A DNA stretch of 64,000 nt from Butyricimonas muris (GTDB taxonomy: Bacteria > Bacteroidota > Bacteroidia > Bacteroidales > Marinifilaceae): assembly GCF_046365375.1 (NCBI RefSeq), contig NZ_JBKEIT010000004.1:62001-126000 (forward strand), written 5' to 3'. Made by a program: the position numbers and the translations under genes. Positions 26,738-35,713 of the stretch are shown here, in pieces (the first letter of the stretch is position 1; each line of letters opens with the position of its first letter). Under the pieces are notes generated by a model that was not told the DNA's origin, ran no database searches, and saw only the letters and a program-made list of their open reading frames with translations.

Positions 26738-26768
26738 CAAAATTAGGGATATTGATTTTTAAATCAAA
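26738..26768 (-). promoter_or_regulatory. Promoter of the glpT/HAD/porin operon
   Basis: On the minus strand TTTG (26765-26768) is followed after exactly 19 bases by TAATTTTG (26738-26745): full consensus. It shows that the transporter genes can be expressed independently of glpABC. Confidence 0.78.
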
Positions 26769-26860
26769 ATAATTTTCAATAAAATTACGTTTCTCTTTTG
26801 ATTTTATTTTTATTTCTTTTTGAAAAAGATTAGTTTACCCCGCTGGTGATAATATTTATA

Positions 26861-28078
26861 TCATTCTAAAGCATTGGCTAATATTGATATAGGATGTTCG
26901 CACCGCTTGGTCGTGGACATTTCGATTTGCCATTTGCAAGTTTCGCAATCGGTAGCAACGATATCGATACCGCAACTTTCGATTTGATTGAACAAGGAAG
27001 CACCGATATCTTGTGAGGTCTTGTAATTCTCTTTCTTGAAGCCGTAAGTTCCTGCTATCCCGCAACATTGTGAATCGAGAATGGTTAATTCGATGTTGGG
27101 GATAAGTTTTAACAGTTCTATCGAATAATAAGACCAACCCAGTTTCTCCATGTGGCAAGGAGTGTGGTAAGCTACTTTGAGTTTTTCTCCTTGCTTGAAA
27201 TTCAATTTCAAATCTTTTTGGCCAAGTAACCGATAGATGTAGCGTGTGGCTAATTCTATCCGGTCTCTGACATCGTCGTTTTTGACGTCCAATAGATGGG
27301 GATACTCGTCCCTGATGGTGAACGTGCAGGTTGACGAGGTGGCTATCACCGGAATGTTTTTATCGATGACGGACTTTCGAATCGAAGCTATGTTTGTTTT
27401 GGCTTGTTTTTTTGCCTGATTGATAAAGCCGTTAGAAATTAACGCGACCCCGCAGCATTTTTCTTTCTCGAGCAATTGTACCCCGATGCCGAGAGCGTTC
27501 ATTACTTTCACGAGGTCTTTTCCCAGTTGCGGGTTGTTGTAGTTCGCGTAACAACCGTGGAAGTAGCTGACCTGCTTCGGGTAGGCGGCTTGCTTTTCAG
27601 CCTGTTTTTTGTACCACCCCTCGAATGTGCCGAACGAGTATTTCGGGAACGTGCGGCGGTGGTCGATCTTCATCACGCCGTCAAGGATGGCTTTCACGGG
27701 TTTTAATCCCAGCGTGGTGTTTACAATCGGGGCGAACGGGGTTGATAGCGTCCCCACCAGATCCGTGTTCGCTAGGATGAAGTCGCGTAGCGTGGGTTTC
27801 TTCTCGCTGTACTTGATGCGCGCGGACTGTATGATGTCGCCTATTCTCACGTTCGAGGGGCATGCCACCTCGCATCGCTTGCAATTAATGCAATATTTCA
27901 GAGATTCGTCATAGAAATTGAATTTCTTCAAACGCAGGCGTTCTCCGTCCGGTCCCGCTTGCTTGGGACCCGGGTAATCCGGGTTGACGGCTGCCACCGG
28001 GCAGTAAACGGTACACACGGTACATTTGATACATTGCTCGAAATTATTGTCGCTTATATTGTGTTGTTGTAGATTCAT
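26861..28078 (-). CDS. glpC: Anaerobic glycerol-3-phosphate dehydrogenase subunit C
   Basis: The protein has 405 residues (E. coli GlpC 396). The N-terminal ferredoxin motifs CIKCTVCTVYCP (about residues 17-28) and CINCKRCEVACP (about 62-73) bind two [4Fe-4S] clusters. Two CCG domains follow (KCCGVALISNG about 207-217; QCCGIAGTYGF about 338-348), as in GlpC and heterodisulfide reductase-like proteins. GlpC takes electrons from GlpAB to the membrane menaquinone pool. Its start overlaps the glpB stop by four bases (ATGA), showing translational coupling. Confidence 0.94.
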   Translation of the reverse strand: MNLQQHNISDNNFEQCIKCTVCTVYCPVAAVNPDYPGPKQAGPDGERLRLKKFNFYDESLKYCINCKRCEVACPSNVRIGDIIQSARIKYSEKKPTLRDFILANTDLVGTLSTPFAPIVNTTLGLKPVKAILDGVMKIDHRRTFPKYSFGTFEGWYKKQAEKQAAYPKQVSYFHGCYANYNNPQLGKDLVKVMNALGIGVQLLEKEKCCGVALISNGFINQAKKQAKTNIASIRKSVIDKNIPVIATSSTCTFTIRDEYPHLLDVKNDDVRDRIELATRYIYRLLGQKDLKLNFKQGEKLKVAYHTPCHMEKLGWSYYSIELLKLIPNIELTILDSQCCGIAGTYGFKKENYKTSQDIGASLFNQIESCGIDIVATDCETCKWQIEMSTTKRCEHPISILANALE

Positions 28079-29343
28079 AACATCTCTTGTTTACTTGAAA
28101 TTCTGTCTGCTACATACAATGCGCTTAAAATGGAGACTCCCGCCCCGCATCCTTCTTTTATCGCGTTGAAGCCTTCCAGTATGGCTCCGGACACGTAAAG
28201 GTTCTCTATCGGTTTGCCATTTTGCACCCCCCGGAAATCTTTGTCGGTTTTTACCCCGAAAGTTTGATAGGGTTGAGCCTCGAATGCATCCCGGCTGTAC
28301 CATTGTTCACGATTTCGGGAGTAAGTGATGTCCAGATTGAAGATTGGTTCGTAAACCCGTTCCGGATCGGCAATCAATCCTTGGCTGAAATAACTTCCTG
28401 TCGCCAGAATCACGTTTTTGCCCGTGAACGGGATATCCCCGTGATTGTTCGTGTAAACCCGGGAGATCCGGTCACCCTCTTTCTCTGCCCGCAGGACAAT
28501 GTCGCCCAGCATGAAAACGCCGCCGGCTTCTTGGAAGCGGGCGCGCAGCTGTTGTTGTACTTGGATGCCCGGCACGGAAGGAGGGAGGGTCGGCAGTAAA
28601 TAAACCGGCTTCCCGATCTCTTTTTGAAGATAGGCTAAAGCGTCTTTCCGGCTTAATCCCACGATCGCGGGTAACGCGATGATTTCGCAATCTCCGCGTT
28701 CCGCCTTGATCTGGCGAACTAATTCGTTCAGGTTGTCTTGGTTGTCAAACACTCTGGCGATATTCACGGAACGCATTTCTGTCGGGTTTTTCCGTAAACG
28801 CTCCAAGGCGGGAAAATTAATCAAGTGGGTGGTACATGTCGTGCCTATTTTTGCCAGTTCGTCAACAATGAACTGGGTATAGAAATCAAGAAATCCCGTC
28901 ACGTTGAAAATCCCGACTTTCTTCCATTGAATCCGGTTCGCGTTTTCGCCTTGCAAATGATCTTCCAAGGTTAGCCATGTCGGTTTTAACGTACCCATCG
29001 GGGTTACTCGGTAGTGATTCTGTTCTGCTTTTCCTTTTGTCGGGATGCCCGTGTCTTGCAGGAAGGTTTCCGCTTCTGCGGTCAATTGCGCGAACTTGCT
29101 TGTTCCCAGCTTCGCGTAAGGATGCGCGGGTGCTTGCTCGATCAATTCTCCGATTGCTTCCAGCGGTTTGTTCACGCTTTTCCCGTCCGGTAGTGCGTTT
29201 AGTAAATCAAAAGAACCGGAAGAGAAATGCAAGGCGCTTTGCCCGGAAGAAATAATGACACAGCGTTGTCCTTGCTTGGACAATTGTATCCCGGAAATTA
29301 AGCCGGACAGACCGCCACCGATGATAATGGTATCGAATTTCAT
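28075..29343 (-). CDS. glpB: Anaerobic glycerol-3-phosphate dehydrogenase subunit B
   Basis: The protein has 422 residues (E. coli 419). The start MKFDTIIIGGGLSGL is chosen because the FAD-binding GxGxxG loop must lie near the N-terminus; this leaves 2 bases after the glpA stop. The C-terminal region has the second flavin-contact segment (VSGAILEGFNAIKEGCGAG), given here as SGAILEGFNAIKEG. GlpB is the FMN/FAD-containing partner of GlpA that passes electrons to GlpC. The complete glpABC order is the same as in E. coli. Confidence 0.92.
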   Translation of the reverse strand: MKFDTIIIGGGLSGLISGIQLSKQGQRCVIISSGQSALHFSSGSFDLLNALPDGKSVNKPLEAIGELIEQAPAHPYAKLGTSKFAQLTAEAETFLQDTGIPTKGKAEQNHYRVTPMGTLKPTWLTLEDHLQGENANRIQWKKVGIFNVTGFLDFYTQFIVDELAKIGTTCTTHLINFPALERLRKNPTEMRSVNIARVFDNQDNLNELVRQIKAERGDCEIIALPAIVGLSRKDALAYLQKEIGKPVYLLPTLPPSVPGIQVQQQLRARFQEAGGVFMLGDIVLRAEKEGDRISRVYTNNHGDIPFTGKNVILATGSYFSQGLIADPERVYEPIFNLDITYSRNREQWYSRDAFEAQPYQTFGVKTDKDFRGVQNGKPIENLYVSGAILEGFNAIKEGCGAGVSILSALYVADRISSKQEML

Positions 29344-29345
29344 AA

Positions 29346-30971
29346 TTATTCTTTTGAAGATGATGTTAGCCCGCATACGGCTTCGTATATCCACGCGGTG
29401 TATTCACTTTCACGTAATGTATCGCCCCACGCGATGGGTGCCATGCCTTTCCATCTCTCGTTCAAGAAAGAGGTAAGGTCTGATTTCGCTCTTTTCGTGC
29501 AGGCTTTTTTCATGTTGCTCATTAATCCGGCGGCTCGGCAGGCACAGAGTTCTCCTTGGCAAGTGCCCATTCCCACGCGGGTTCTTCTTCGCAAGTCAAC
29601 CAGATTGTTTACATCCAACTCGTTCAAGGCGTACTTCGCTTCTCCCACGGATACTTCTTCGCATTCGCAGATCAAGCTGTTGTCCAAGGCGGTATTCCCT
29701 GAGAACTTGTCTGCCATCTCCCCGTGGCGGTTGATTGTGGCGTTGCGTTGCGCGAGCGGAACGGATATGATTTTTTTACTTGTTTCTTCGGCATTTCCTC
29801 TGGAGCCGGGTAATTTTTCCGTGGCGGTGGTGCAAGGGGTTGAAACGTTTAGTTTCTTGCAAACCAAGTCGGTCGTCCATTCGGACATCAACCGGTAGGT
29901 CATGAGCTTTCCGCCCGTGATGGTGATAAGGCCTTCCAGCCCGTCTCTCTTCGCGTGGTCCAGTAGCACGATACCCCGGCTTACGTTTCTTCCGCTGGGA
30001 TCATCGTCTGATGCAACTAGCGGTCGGACTCCCGCGTACGCTCTTAGGATGCGGGTTTGTGCCAGTAGCGGGGATAATTTTTCTCCTTCCCGCAATAGTA
30101 AGTCCACTTCTTCCGGGGTGACGTACATGTTGTCCACTTCCTCGTAAGGTACTTTGCTGGAAGTTGTTCCGATAAGGCAGATGGTATCGCCCGGCACGAG
30201 AATATCGGCGTCGGCGGGCTTGCGGCATCTGTTCAGCACGATGTTGTTTACCCGGTGCCCGAAAATCAACAAGGCTCCCTTGGCGGGTAGCATGTTGATA
30301 TTGATTCCGGCCAGTTTGGCTATATTGTGTCCCCATATACCCCCGGCGTTGACAACGACGGAGCCGTAATAGGATTTTGTTTCTTTCGTTTTGTGGTCAA
30401 GGACTTTGATGCCCGTGATGCAGTCTTGCTCGCGGATGAGTTCCGTGACCTCGTGATAAGTCAGCACGGTGGCACCGTGTAGTTTCGCGTCCATGATATT
30501 GGATGCTGTCAGGCGGAACGGGTCGACCGCTCCGTCCGGAACTCTTACCGCTCCAATGATATCGGGATTGGCGGAAGGTTCCATCTTTAAAGCTTCTTTC
30601 GGATCGATCACGTCAGCCCGAATACCTGCTTGCCTACAGGCGTCAACAAATTTGGACTGGTAATTTATGTCATCTTCGGGAAGGGTGAGGAAGAGGCCGT
30701 CGGTTTCTTCCACGCAGTGGCTGGCGATTTTACGAAGAATCATATTTTCTTTGATACATTCTTCCGCGGATTCTTTGTCGGTTACCGCGTAGCGAGCGCC
30801 GCTATGCAACAGCCCGTGATTGCGTCCCGTGGCTCCGGTGGAAATATCGAATCTTTCAACCAAAAGCACCCGCAGTCCCCTGCGGGAACAATCTCTGGCA
30901 GTGCCGGCTCCTGTCGCGCCGCCGCCGATGATGATTACATCAAATGGTTTTGTTGTCTCGTGCTGTGTCAT
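29346..30971 (-). CDS. glpA: Anaerobic glycerol-3-phosphate dehydrogenase subunit A
   Basis: The protein has 541 residues (E. coli 542). The FAD loop is IIIGGGATGAG near residues 13-23, with RDCSRRGLRVLLVER as the next strand. A GlpA/GlpD-type DAO fold fills the middle, and a C-terminal BFD-like [2Fe-2S] domain has the cysteine pattern CECEEV...GTCQGELC (about residues 428-470). It oxidises glycerol-3-phosphate to dihydroxyacetone phosphate under anaerobic conditions. It is the first gene of glpABC. The ATG at 30971 is taken; a TTG two codons upstream is less likely. No exact -7 box was found upstream. Confidence 0.94.
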   Translation of the reverse strand: MTQHETTKPFDVIIIGGGATGAGTARDCSRRGLRVLLVERFDISTGATGRNHGLLHSGARYAVTDKESAEECIKENMILRKIASHCVEETDGLFLTLPEDDINYQSKFVDACRQAGIRADVIDPKEALKMEPSANPDIIGAVRVPDGAVDPFRLTASNIMDAKLHGATVLTYHEVTELIREQDCITGIKVLDHKTKETKSYYGSVVVNAGGIWGHNIAKLAGININMLPAKGALLIFGHRVNNIVLNRCRKPADADILVPGDTICLIGTTSSKVPYEEVDNMYVTPEEVDLLLREGEKLSPLLAQTRILRAYAGVRPLVASDDDPSGRNVSRGIVLLDHAKRDGLEGLITITGGKLMTYRLMSEWTTDLVCKKLNVSTPCTTATEKLPGSRGNAEETSKKIISVPLAQRNATINRHGEMADKFSGNTALDNSLICECEEVSVGEAKYALNELDVNNLVDLRRRTRVGMGTCQGELCACRAAGLMSNMKKACTKRAKSDLTSFLNERWKGMAPIAWGDTLRESEYTAWIYEAVCGLTSSSKE

Positions 30972-31396
30972 GTCCAAAAGATTTTATTATCGCAAAGGAA
31001 AGAATAAAACGAAAGAAAACAAAATAATATCGCAATAAAATCACCTAAAAACGAAAGTAAATGAAAGAGTAAGTTCCGTTTCGTGTTTTGAATAGCTTTC
31101 AAATACTCTTGAATGAGGAAAAATGAAATCTCTTTTACTATATATATAAGGTATGGGAAAAATAAATTATTGTTGGTAAATACTAGATGTGAATTAAAGG
31201 TGGTAGAAAACTGTGGTTAGATCAAGTAAAATTTATCTTGTATGATTTGTGTGGCAAGTGTTGAATAAGTGATGTGCTAGTAGTGACAAGAGTGTCGGTA
31301 TTTAATCTACAATAGGGGTGTGTTCGAGAGGGGGTATTGATTTACTTATGTTGTTGAATTGATGTTGTGCCGTTTCGGAACGGTTGTAGAAAAAGA

Positions 31397-31429
31397 GAAC
31401 AACGATTCAACAACGGTAGAACAAGCCGA
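31397..31429. repeat. Possible 11-bp period repeat
   Basis: Three units begin with the shared word (G/C)AACAA: GAACAACGATT, CAACAACGGTA, GAACAAGCCGA. It is weaker than the arrays at 21711 and 56021. Confidence 0.35.
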
Positions 31430-31493
31430 CTTGAAACTGACTTTATCTGATTGTTTGTGGGAGTCTGTGAGGAGCGGGCTTGATAAATAAAAG

Positions 31494-31537
31494 GAGAAGA
31501 CAAAGAACATTAACGGGATAAATATCTTTGTCTTCTC
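31494..31537. repeat. Perfect 13-bp inverted repeat
   Basis: GAGAAGACAAAGA (31494-31506) and its exact complement (31525-31537) are separated by 18 bases. On the minus strand a weak T-rich tail follows, so it could terminate antisense transcripts, but no minus-strand gene precedes it. Confidence 0.6.
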
Positions 31538-31592
31538 ACATCACCAACCGATTAACATACCCCAATTGCTTGGGGATTTCACCAATAATCGC

Positions 31593-31600
31593 TATATTTG
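31593..31600 (+). promoter_or_regulatory. -7 box upstream of the XRE regulator
   Basis: TATATTTG matches TAnnTTTG, about 105 bases before the XRE ATG. The direct neighbours are AT-rich. Confidence 0.45.
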
Positions 31601-31705
31601 TAACAAACGATACACAAAGGTAATACAAATTTGGAAGAATGCAAAATCAAATTGGATTATTTTTTGGTAATAGATAAAATTTAAATTAATTCTAAATAAA
31701 AGGGT

Positions 31706-32125
31706 ATGTCATTTTCCGAGAGATTGCAAGAGGTGATGAACGAAAAAGGTTACACGAAATACCGTGTGGCGAAGGCATTAAACATGTCGGCTACTACCAT
31801 TTCAAACTACCTGAATAACAAGACGAAGCCTGATACCACAAAATTGGAGGTGCTGAGTCACTTGCTGGGAGTAAACCGGAATTGGCTTGTAAGTGGCGAG
31901 GGCGAGAAATACCGTAAAGTTGTTGCGGTTGATGATGATTCTTTAGGGGGTGATTCAGTCGGCGAGGATGATAGTGTAATGACACGTCATCTGGTGGCGA
32001 TTGTTGATAAACAAGCTTCTTCTTTAAAGGCTAAGGATGAGCAGATGACTATGTTGCTTGCGACAAATGAACTGTTGTTAAGGAAACTTGCTTCTCTTCT
32101 GGAGAAGTTGCTCGAGAAATTTTGA
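31706..32125 (+). CDS. XRE-family transcriptional regulator with C-terminal coiled coil
   Basis: The protein has 139 residues. Residues 1-67 form a Cro/CI helix-turn-helix (VAKALNMSATTISNYLNNKTKP), quoted in part as ALNMSATTISNYLNNK, followed by a bacteroidal-type tail: an acidic linker (about 75-92) and a leucine-rich coiled coil (about 100-139) likely for dimerisation. Proteins of this shape are common as repressors of phage or mobile elements in Bacteroidales, but no such genes are adjacent. It is alone between a gene-free stretch and a strong terminator. Its target is unknown. Confidence 0.85.
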   Translation: MSFSERLQEVMNEKGYTKYRVAKALNMSATTISNYLNNKTKPDTTKLEVLSHLLGVNRNWLVSGEGEKYRKVVAVDDDSLGGDSVGEDDSVMTRHLVAIVDKQASSLKAKDEQMTMLLATNELLLRKLASLLEKLLEKF

Positions 32126-32144
32126 GATAGTATAATATTGGAAT

Positions 32145-32211
32145 AATACTTCACGAGTGCCACAAGGATTTGAAATCGTTTTTTTGGGCATTCGTGAAGT
32201 ATTTTTTTTGT
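32145..32211 (+). terminator. Terminator after XRE gene
   Basis: A 16-bp stem with one mismatch (32145-32160 with 32188-32203), a 27-base loop and a run of eight or nine T. Confidence 0.8.
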
Positions 32212-32282
32212 CTTTTCTCGGGAAAATTCTCTTTGATATATATTTTTTTTGAAAAATATTTCAAATAGTAATCTCCCGTTTT

Positions 32283-33263
32283 TTAATTCGTTTTTTCAAA
32301 GTATTTTTCCATGACAAATAGAGAAATTAGTTTTTCTCTTTTTTTATTCCGGAATTGTGCCACGTACTCGTGAGCGTGTTTTATAATTTCGAGAGCCTCA
32401 TTCTCGTGCTTGATGTAATAATTAACTTTCTCGATCAGGTCGGAATAATCTTCCTTGATTTCAATATAGTGATAATCGGGGATTAATTTACCTTCCATGA
32501 ACCAAGTTTCACAAGTAGGTTTGGGCATTACAGCGATGGAGTTGGAATACATTACCCATTTCAAGTTGCTTGCCACGTCATTCCCCTCGAGTGCCATGAT
32601 GAATTTGTACTCGAGATGATCGCGTAGTGTTATTTTGGGTTTTCTCCATTCCGCGGGTATGTTGGGACTACTGCCAACTTCTCCGACATCGCACATGGGA
32701 TGATCGATAAACTTTGAAATGAACTGTTGTCTGCGAGGTTTCGAGCCTGCCTTGCCTCTAAAAATGATTTTATTCTTTTTTCCGGAGAAAGGTATCGTGT
32801 CTTTGAGAAAAACGAAATGGCGTATCTTGTCGAGATTCAATAGAACCGAATTTTTATTATCGGGATGAAGGGGACGGCTTTTCACGATAGCCGGATAGTC
32901 GGGAACGTGAACGATATCACCGGGCAAATGTTGCCATTTTAGAGATTTCGGGAACCAGCGGGTGAATTCGTAGGTATCAAAGAAGTAAACGGATTGTTTT
33001 TCCCTTTTGGTGAACTTGTGATTTGCCAGACGGGGAGAAGTGTCCGGTAATTTCACGGGTTCTGACAGTTTGTTATAATACTCGACACGTTCTTGTATGT
33101 AAGGGAAATCCGGTCGTTTCATGGCTTTTTTCAATATTTTTTCACGACGGTTGCGGAGTATGATTTGCGGGATTGCGTAACGAGTCATGTTTTGAATATA
33201 GTAAATCCATTTCGGATTTTTTCCACTACGAAGACGATAGATTAATTGCATGTCTGATATCAT
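32283..33263 (-). CDS. Glycosyltransferase family 90 (LpsA/CAP10-like)
   Basis: The protein has 326 residues and no membrane segment. The C-terminal half matches the GT90 family: KIIFRGKAGSKPRRQQF, then the hallmark LEGNDVASNLKWVMYSNS (about residues 232-249) and PKPTCETWF, ending in a segment that reads the distance between residue pairs as in LpsA (DYHYIEIKEDYSDL). Such enzymes add a sugar, often xylose or glucose, to lipopolysaccharide or a cell-surface polymer. It is a lone gene, not inside a polysaccharide cluster. Acceptor and donor are unknown. Confidence 0.85.
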   Translation of the reverse strand: MISDMQLIYRLRSGKNPKWIYYIQNMTRYAIPQIILRNRREKILKKAMKRPDFPYIQERVEYYNKLSEPVKLPDTSPRLANHKFTKREKQSVYFFDTYEFTRWFPKSLKWQHLPGDIVHVPDYPAIVKSRPLHPDNKNSVLLNLDKIRHFVFLKDTIPFSGKKNKIIFRGKAGSKPRRQQFISKFIDHPMCDVGEVGSSPNIPAEWRKPKITLRDHLEYKFIMALEGNDVASNLKWVMYSNSIAVMPKPTCETWFMEGKLIPDYHYIEIKEDYSDLIEKVNYYIKHENEALEIIKHAHEYVAQFRNKKREKLISLFVMEKYFEKTN

Positions 33264-33653
33264 GTTTCTACCTCTATCTCCAAAAGGTAATTATAACCGT
33301 TAAAAGCGTGGAGATACTTGTTTTATCTATCTTTTATATCTCGCGGAATGTTCTGTTGCAAACAATTCATTCGCCTTTTAATGTATATTATACACGACAT
33401 ACAATATCATGTCCACCAAACAGAACATTGTAGTAATTAAGATTCTAAAGATAAGAATCCAAACAAACGCCTTTAAAATATCTTCTATCTGAAACGCTCA
33501 GATGACAATGTAAAAATAGATATTTTTTGGTATTTGACAAATAGTAGGCTAAATAAATCGGACTTCGGCGGAAAACCGGAGTTTACATCATGGTGTTTCT
33601 TAAATCTTTGCATATTGCAAAGATTTAAGAAGTGAATGACAGACTATCCGGTA
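33264..33653. other. Gene-free stretch, 390 bp
   Basis: AT-rich sequence with a perfect 16-bp inverted repeat near its right end. I find no trace of the missing helicase half of the gene at 33654-35507 on the minus strand here. Confidence 0.6.
33597..33631. repeat. Perfect 16-bp inverted repeat, 3-base loop
   Basis: Arms 33597-33612 and 33616-33631 (core AAATCTTTGCA) are exact complements around TAT. It lies 22 bases after the stop of the minus-strand helicase-like gene. There is no T-run, so it is not a canonical terminator. Confidence 0.75.
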
Positions 33654-35507
33654 TTATTCTATATTGATTTCGATGTCAGTGTATATAGTGACGGATTTTT
33701 GTAGATGTTTTATTAAGGCAACCAGAGCATCGTGCGCTTCGAATGGCAAATGCGAGAACTTGTCCAGCCAAGAGAGAATGTAGTGTTGTTGGCGAGTAAT
33801 TTCATAGATCGTGGCTTTCAGAAAATTTCGTTCCCAAAGAATTTTTTGTCGGGATACAAAATTTTTAAGATTTGTGGTTATGCAATATCCCGTGTCATCT
33901 TGTCGTATCGAGATAGCGGGATTGATTTTTATGATTTGAACGGAACGTCTTTGTTCATCTTTTTCATTGTAGACGTGAGGATGTCCCGCGAGAAGAATTA
34001 TCTTGTCTTCTTTGGAAAGATTCGGGTAGGCTAATTCACAGTCCCAATCGGTCATGTCGGGGACGGAGCCTTCGAAGAGTCTTGGTGCGGCTATAGGCAT
34101 GCCGGATGTCCATGTGATTCCATCCTTTGTTTTCTGTAGCTTGGGGACAATCATCCACTGTTGTTTGCCCCATGTGCGTATAAAGTACGCGATCCGGAAT
34201 GTGTTTGTTCGTGTGGCCAAGAGTTCTTTCGTCCTATCTTTTTGAATGATTGGTGTGAATGTCTGTTCCACGAGAGGTGCAAATGTTTTTTCCCATTTTC
34301 CCGTTAGTATGGTATTTTGTTTAAAAGATACTGAGTTTTCTCTCGATGAGCATTTGTTTATTAAAGACGGAATGTCCCAACCTAGTTTAGCGGCTTGATG
34401 TTCGAGGAATGTTAAAGAACCATCGACGGCTAGTCCGAGGTATTGTTTCATGCTGTTCAGTAGATATTGGGACAAGGGGGGAAGAGAGCCTTCTGCCGGT
34501 AGTAAGCGAGTGATTTCTTCCGGGCTTTTGTTCATTTTGTTTGCCCACGCGAGCCGTTCGAAAATGTCGTCGGGAGGGAGAATGTTTAGCGGGGAATTGA
34601 TATCGATAGATGTTTTAGAATCTAGCAGGTAAGCCATGGCTTTACCGAATAGGAATATGGGGTATTGGATGGGGCGATAGTCGTCGAATATCGTTTTATT
34701 TGATTCTCCTTCTGAAAAATATCGAAAGGCACGCGAGTAATCACCTTGATAAAGGTAGTACATTCCCAATAAGGATGCTCCCTCTCTGGTAGCGGGATTT
34801 ACGTTGTCGGGAATTTGATCTGATTTGCCGGGAAGCAAGAGTGTTAGGATTGCCCGTGTATCTTGCAAGGTGGCATGAAAGAGGGGGGAGTTTTTGTGTA
34901 TAACGGTAAATCGGTCATACCAACAAGCGATGGACGGGTTAGGATGAATCTGTTCGATTTGTAGCCGGACAATGTCCCGGAAGTGGCGTATAAGGTATTT
35001 TTCGGGAAATGTTGTTTCGAGATGAAAGGATGATTTTATCTTTGAGGCTGTGTTGAGAAGTTGCTGTTCATAAAAATGCGGGATCGGGAAATGGTCGTGA
35101 TCCGGTAATTTTACATCAAAGAATATAGCTAGTATCCTCTCTCTCGTGGGGCGTCCTGTTCGATTTACTTTTTCCCAGAATTGTGGAGTGCTGACTTCTT
35201 GCTCGATATCGCGCCCCTCTTTTACCTGTTGCAGGAATAGTAGAATGGTTAATTCCAGAGCTAACATAGACGTGTAGTAATCATCAGTACTTCCGCCTTC
35301 CATGCAATACCAAACAATTTTAGCCTGTTGGAGCCTTTTGAAGGTCGCGTGTAATTCGGAACGGGGGGAAGTGACGTCAGGGAATAAACTTTCCATATCC
35401 TTCCTGTTGATAGGGCAACAAGAGTGTGCTAACATGTCTACGATAAGTTTTGCCTGACCGGATAATGATCGATAGACTTCCAATTGAGATTCGAATGATA
35501 TATCCAT
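33654..35507 (-). CDS. Orphan N-terminal half of a large SNF2-type helicase
   Basis: The protein has 617 residues and no signal peptide. The C-terminal 250 residues align, from memory, with the pre-motor region of very long (about 1100-1400 residue) bacterial SNF2-family helicases: TWTSGMPIAAPRLFEG (family form WTKGRxVALKRL), IILLAGHPHVY (family form LAAVGHPxLF) and VTIYTDIE near the C-terminus (family form VTVHSDI). In those proteins the RecA-like motor follows immediately; here the frame stops at that junction, with no Walker A or DExx motif. The N-terminal half looks helical and TPR-like. It is either a stable single-domain relative or a truncated gene. No partner gene is adjacent. Confidence 0.72.
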   Translation of the reverse strand: MDISFESQLEVYRSLSGQAKLIVDMLAHSCCPINRKDMESLFPDVTSPRSELHATFKRLQQAKIVWYCMEGGSTDDYYTSMLALELTILLFLQQVKEGRDIEQEVSTPQFWEKVNRTGRPTRERILAIFFDVKLPDHDHFPIPHFYEQQLLNTASKIKSSFHLETTFPEKYLIRHFRDIVRLQIEQIHPNPSIACWYDRFTVIHKNSPLFHATLQDTRAILTLLLPGKSDQIPDNVNPATREGASLLGMYYLYQGDYSRAFRYFSEGESNKTIFDDYRPIQYPIFLFGKAMAYLLDSKTSIDINSPLNILPPDDIFERLAWANKMNKSPEEITRLLPAEGSLPPLSQYLLNSMKQYLGLAVDGSLTFLEHQAAKLGWDIPSLINKCSSRENSVSFKQNTILTGKWEKTFAPLVEQTFTPIIQKDRTKELLATRTNTFRIAYFIRTWGKQQWMIVPKLQKTKDGITWTSGMPIAAPRLFEGSVPDMTDWDCELAYPNLSKEDKIILLAGHPHVYNEKDEQRRSVQIIKINPAISIRQDDTGYCITTNLKNFVSRQKILWERNFLKATIYEITRQQHYILSWLDKFSHLPFEAHDALVALIKHLQKSVTIYTDIEINIE

Positions 35508-35713
35508 AAGTAATAAATATAGGTTTTTACAAATTTAAGAAAATAATTCCGGAAATATATCTATGTAGGTGTAATGTGTGTTGTTTTTGGTTGTTTGATT
35601 ACCTGCATTATTTTGTGATAGATTATATTATTTATAAAGGATTATTATTACTTTTAGAGCGTGTTTGAAGAAGAAGGAATATAATCAGTGTTTAAATATT
35701 AAAGTGTTGTTGT

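Larger units (their letters stand above)
26528..26860. other. Long leader/intergenic region between glpC and glpT-like gene
   Basis: 333 bases, very AT-rich. It carries a complete promoter (26738-26768, minus), a 12-bp palindrome just downstream of the expected transcript start, and a small hairpin (CCCT-AAAT-AGGG, 26605-26616) in the leader. Confidence 0.7.
30972..31705. other. Gene-free stretch, 734 bp
   Basis: No credible gene is seen on either strand. It holds a short 11-bp-period repeat (31397-31429), a small hairpin CCGTT-TCGG-AACGG (31370-31383), a perfect 13-bp inverted repeat (31494-31537), another hairpin (CCCCAA-TTGC-TTGGGG, about 31559-31574) and the promoter of the XRE gene. The length and structure may reflect a decayed mobile element. 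Confidence 0.6.
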
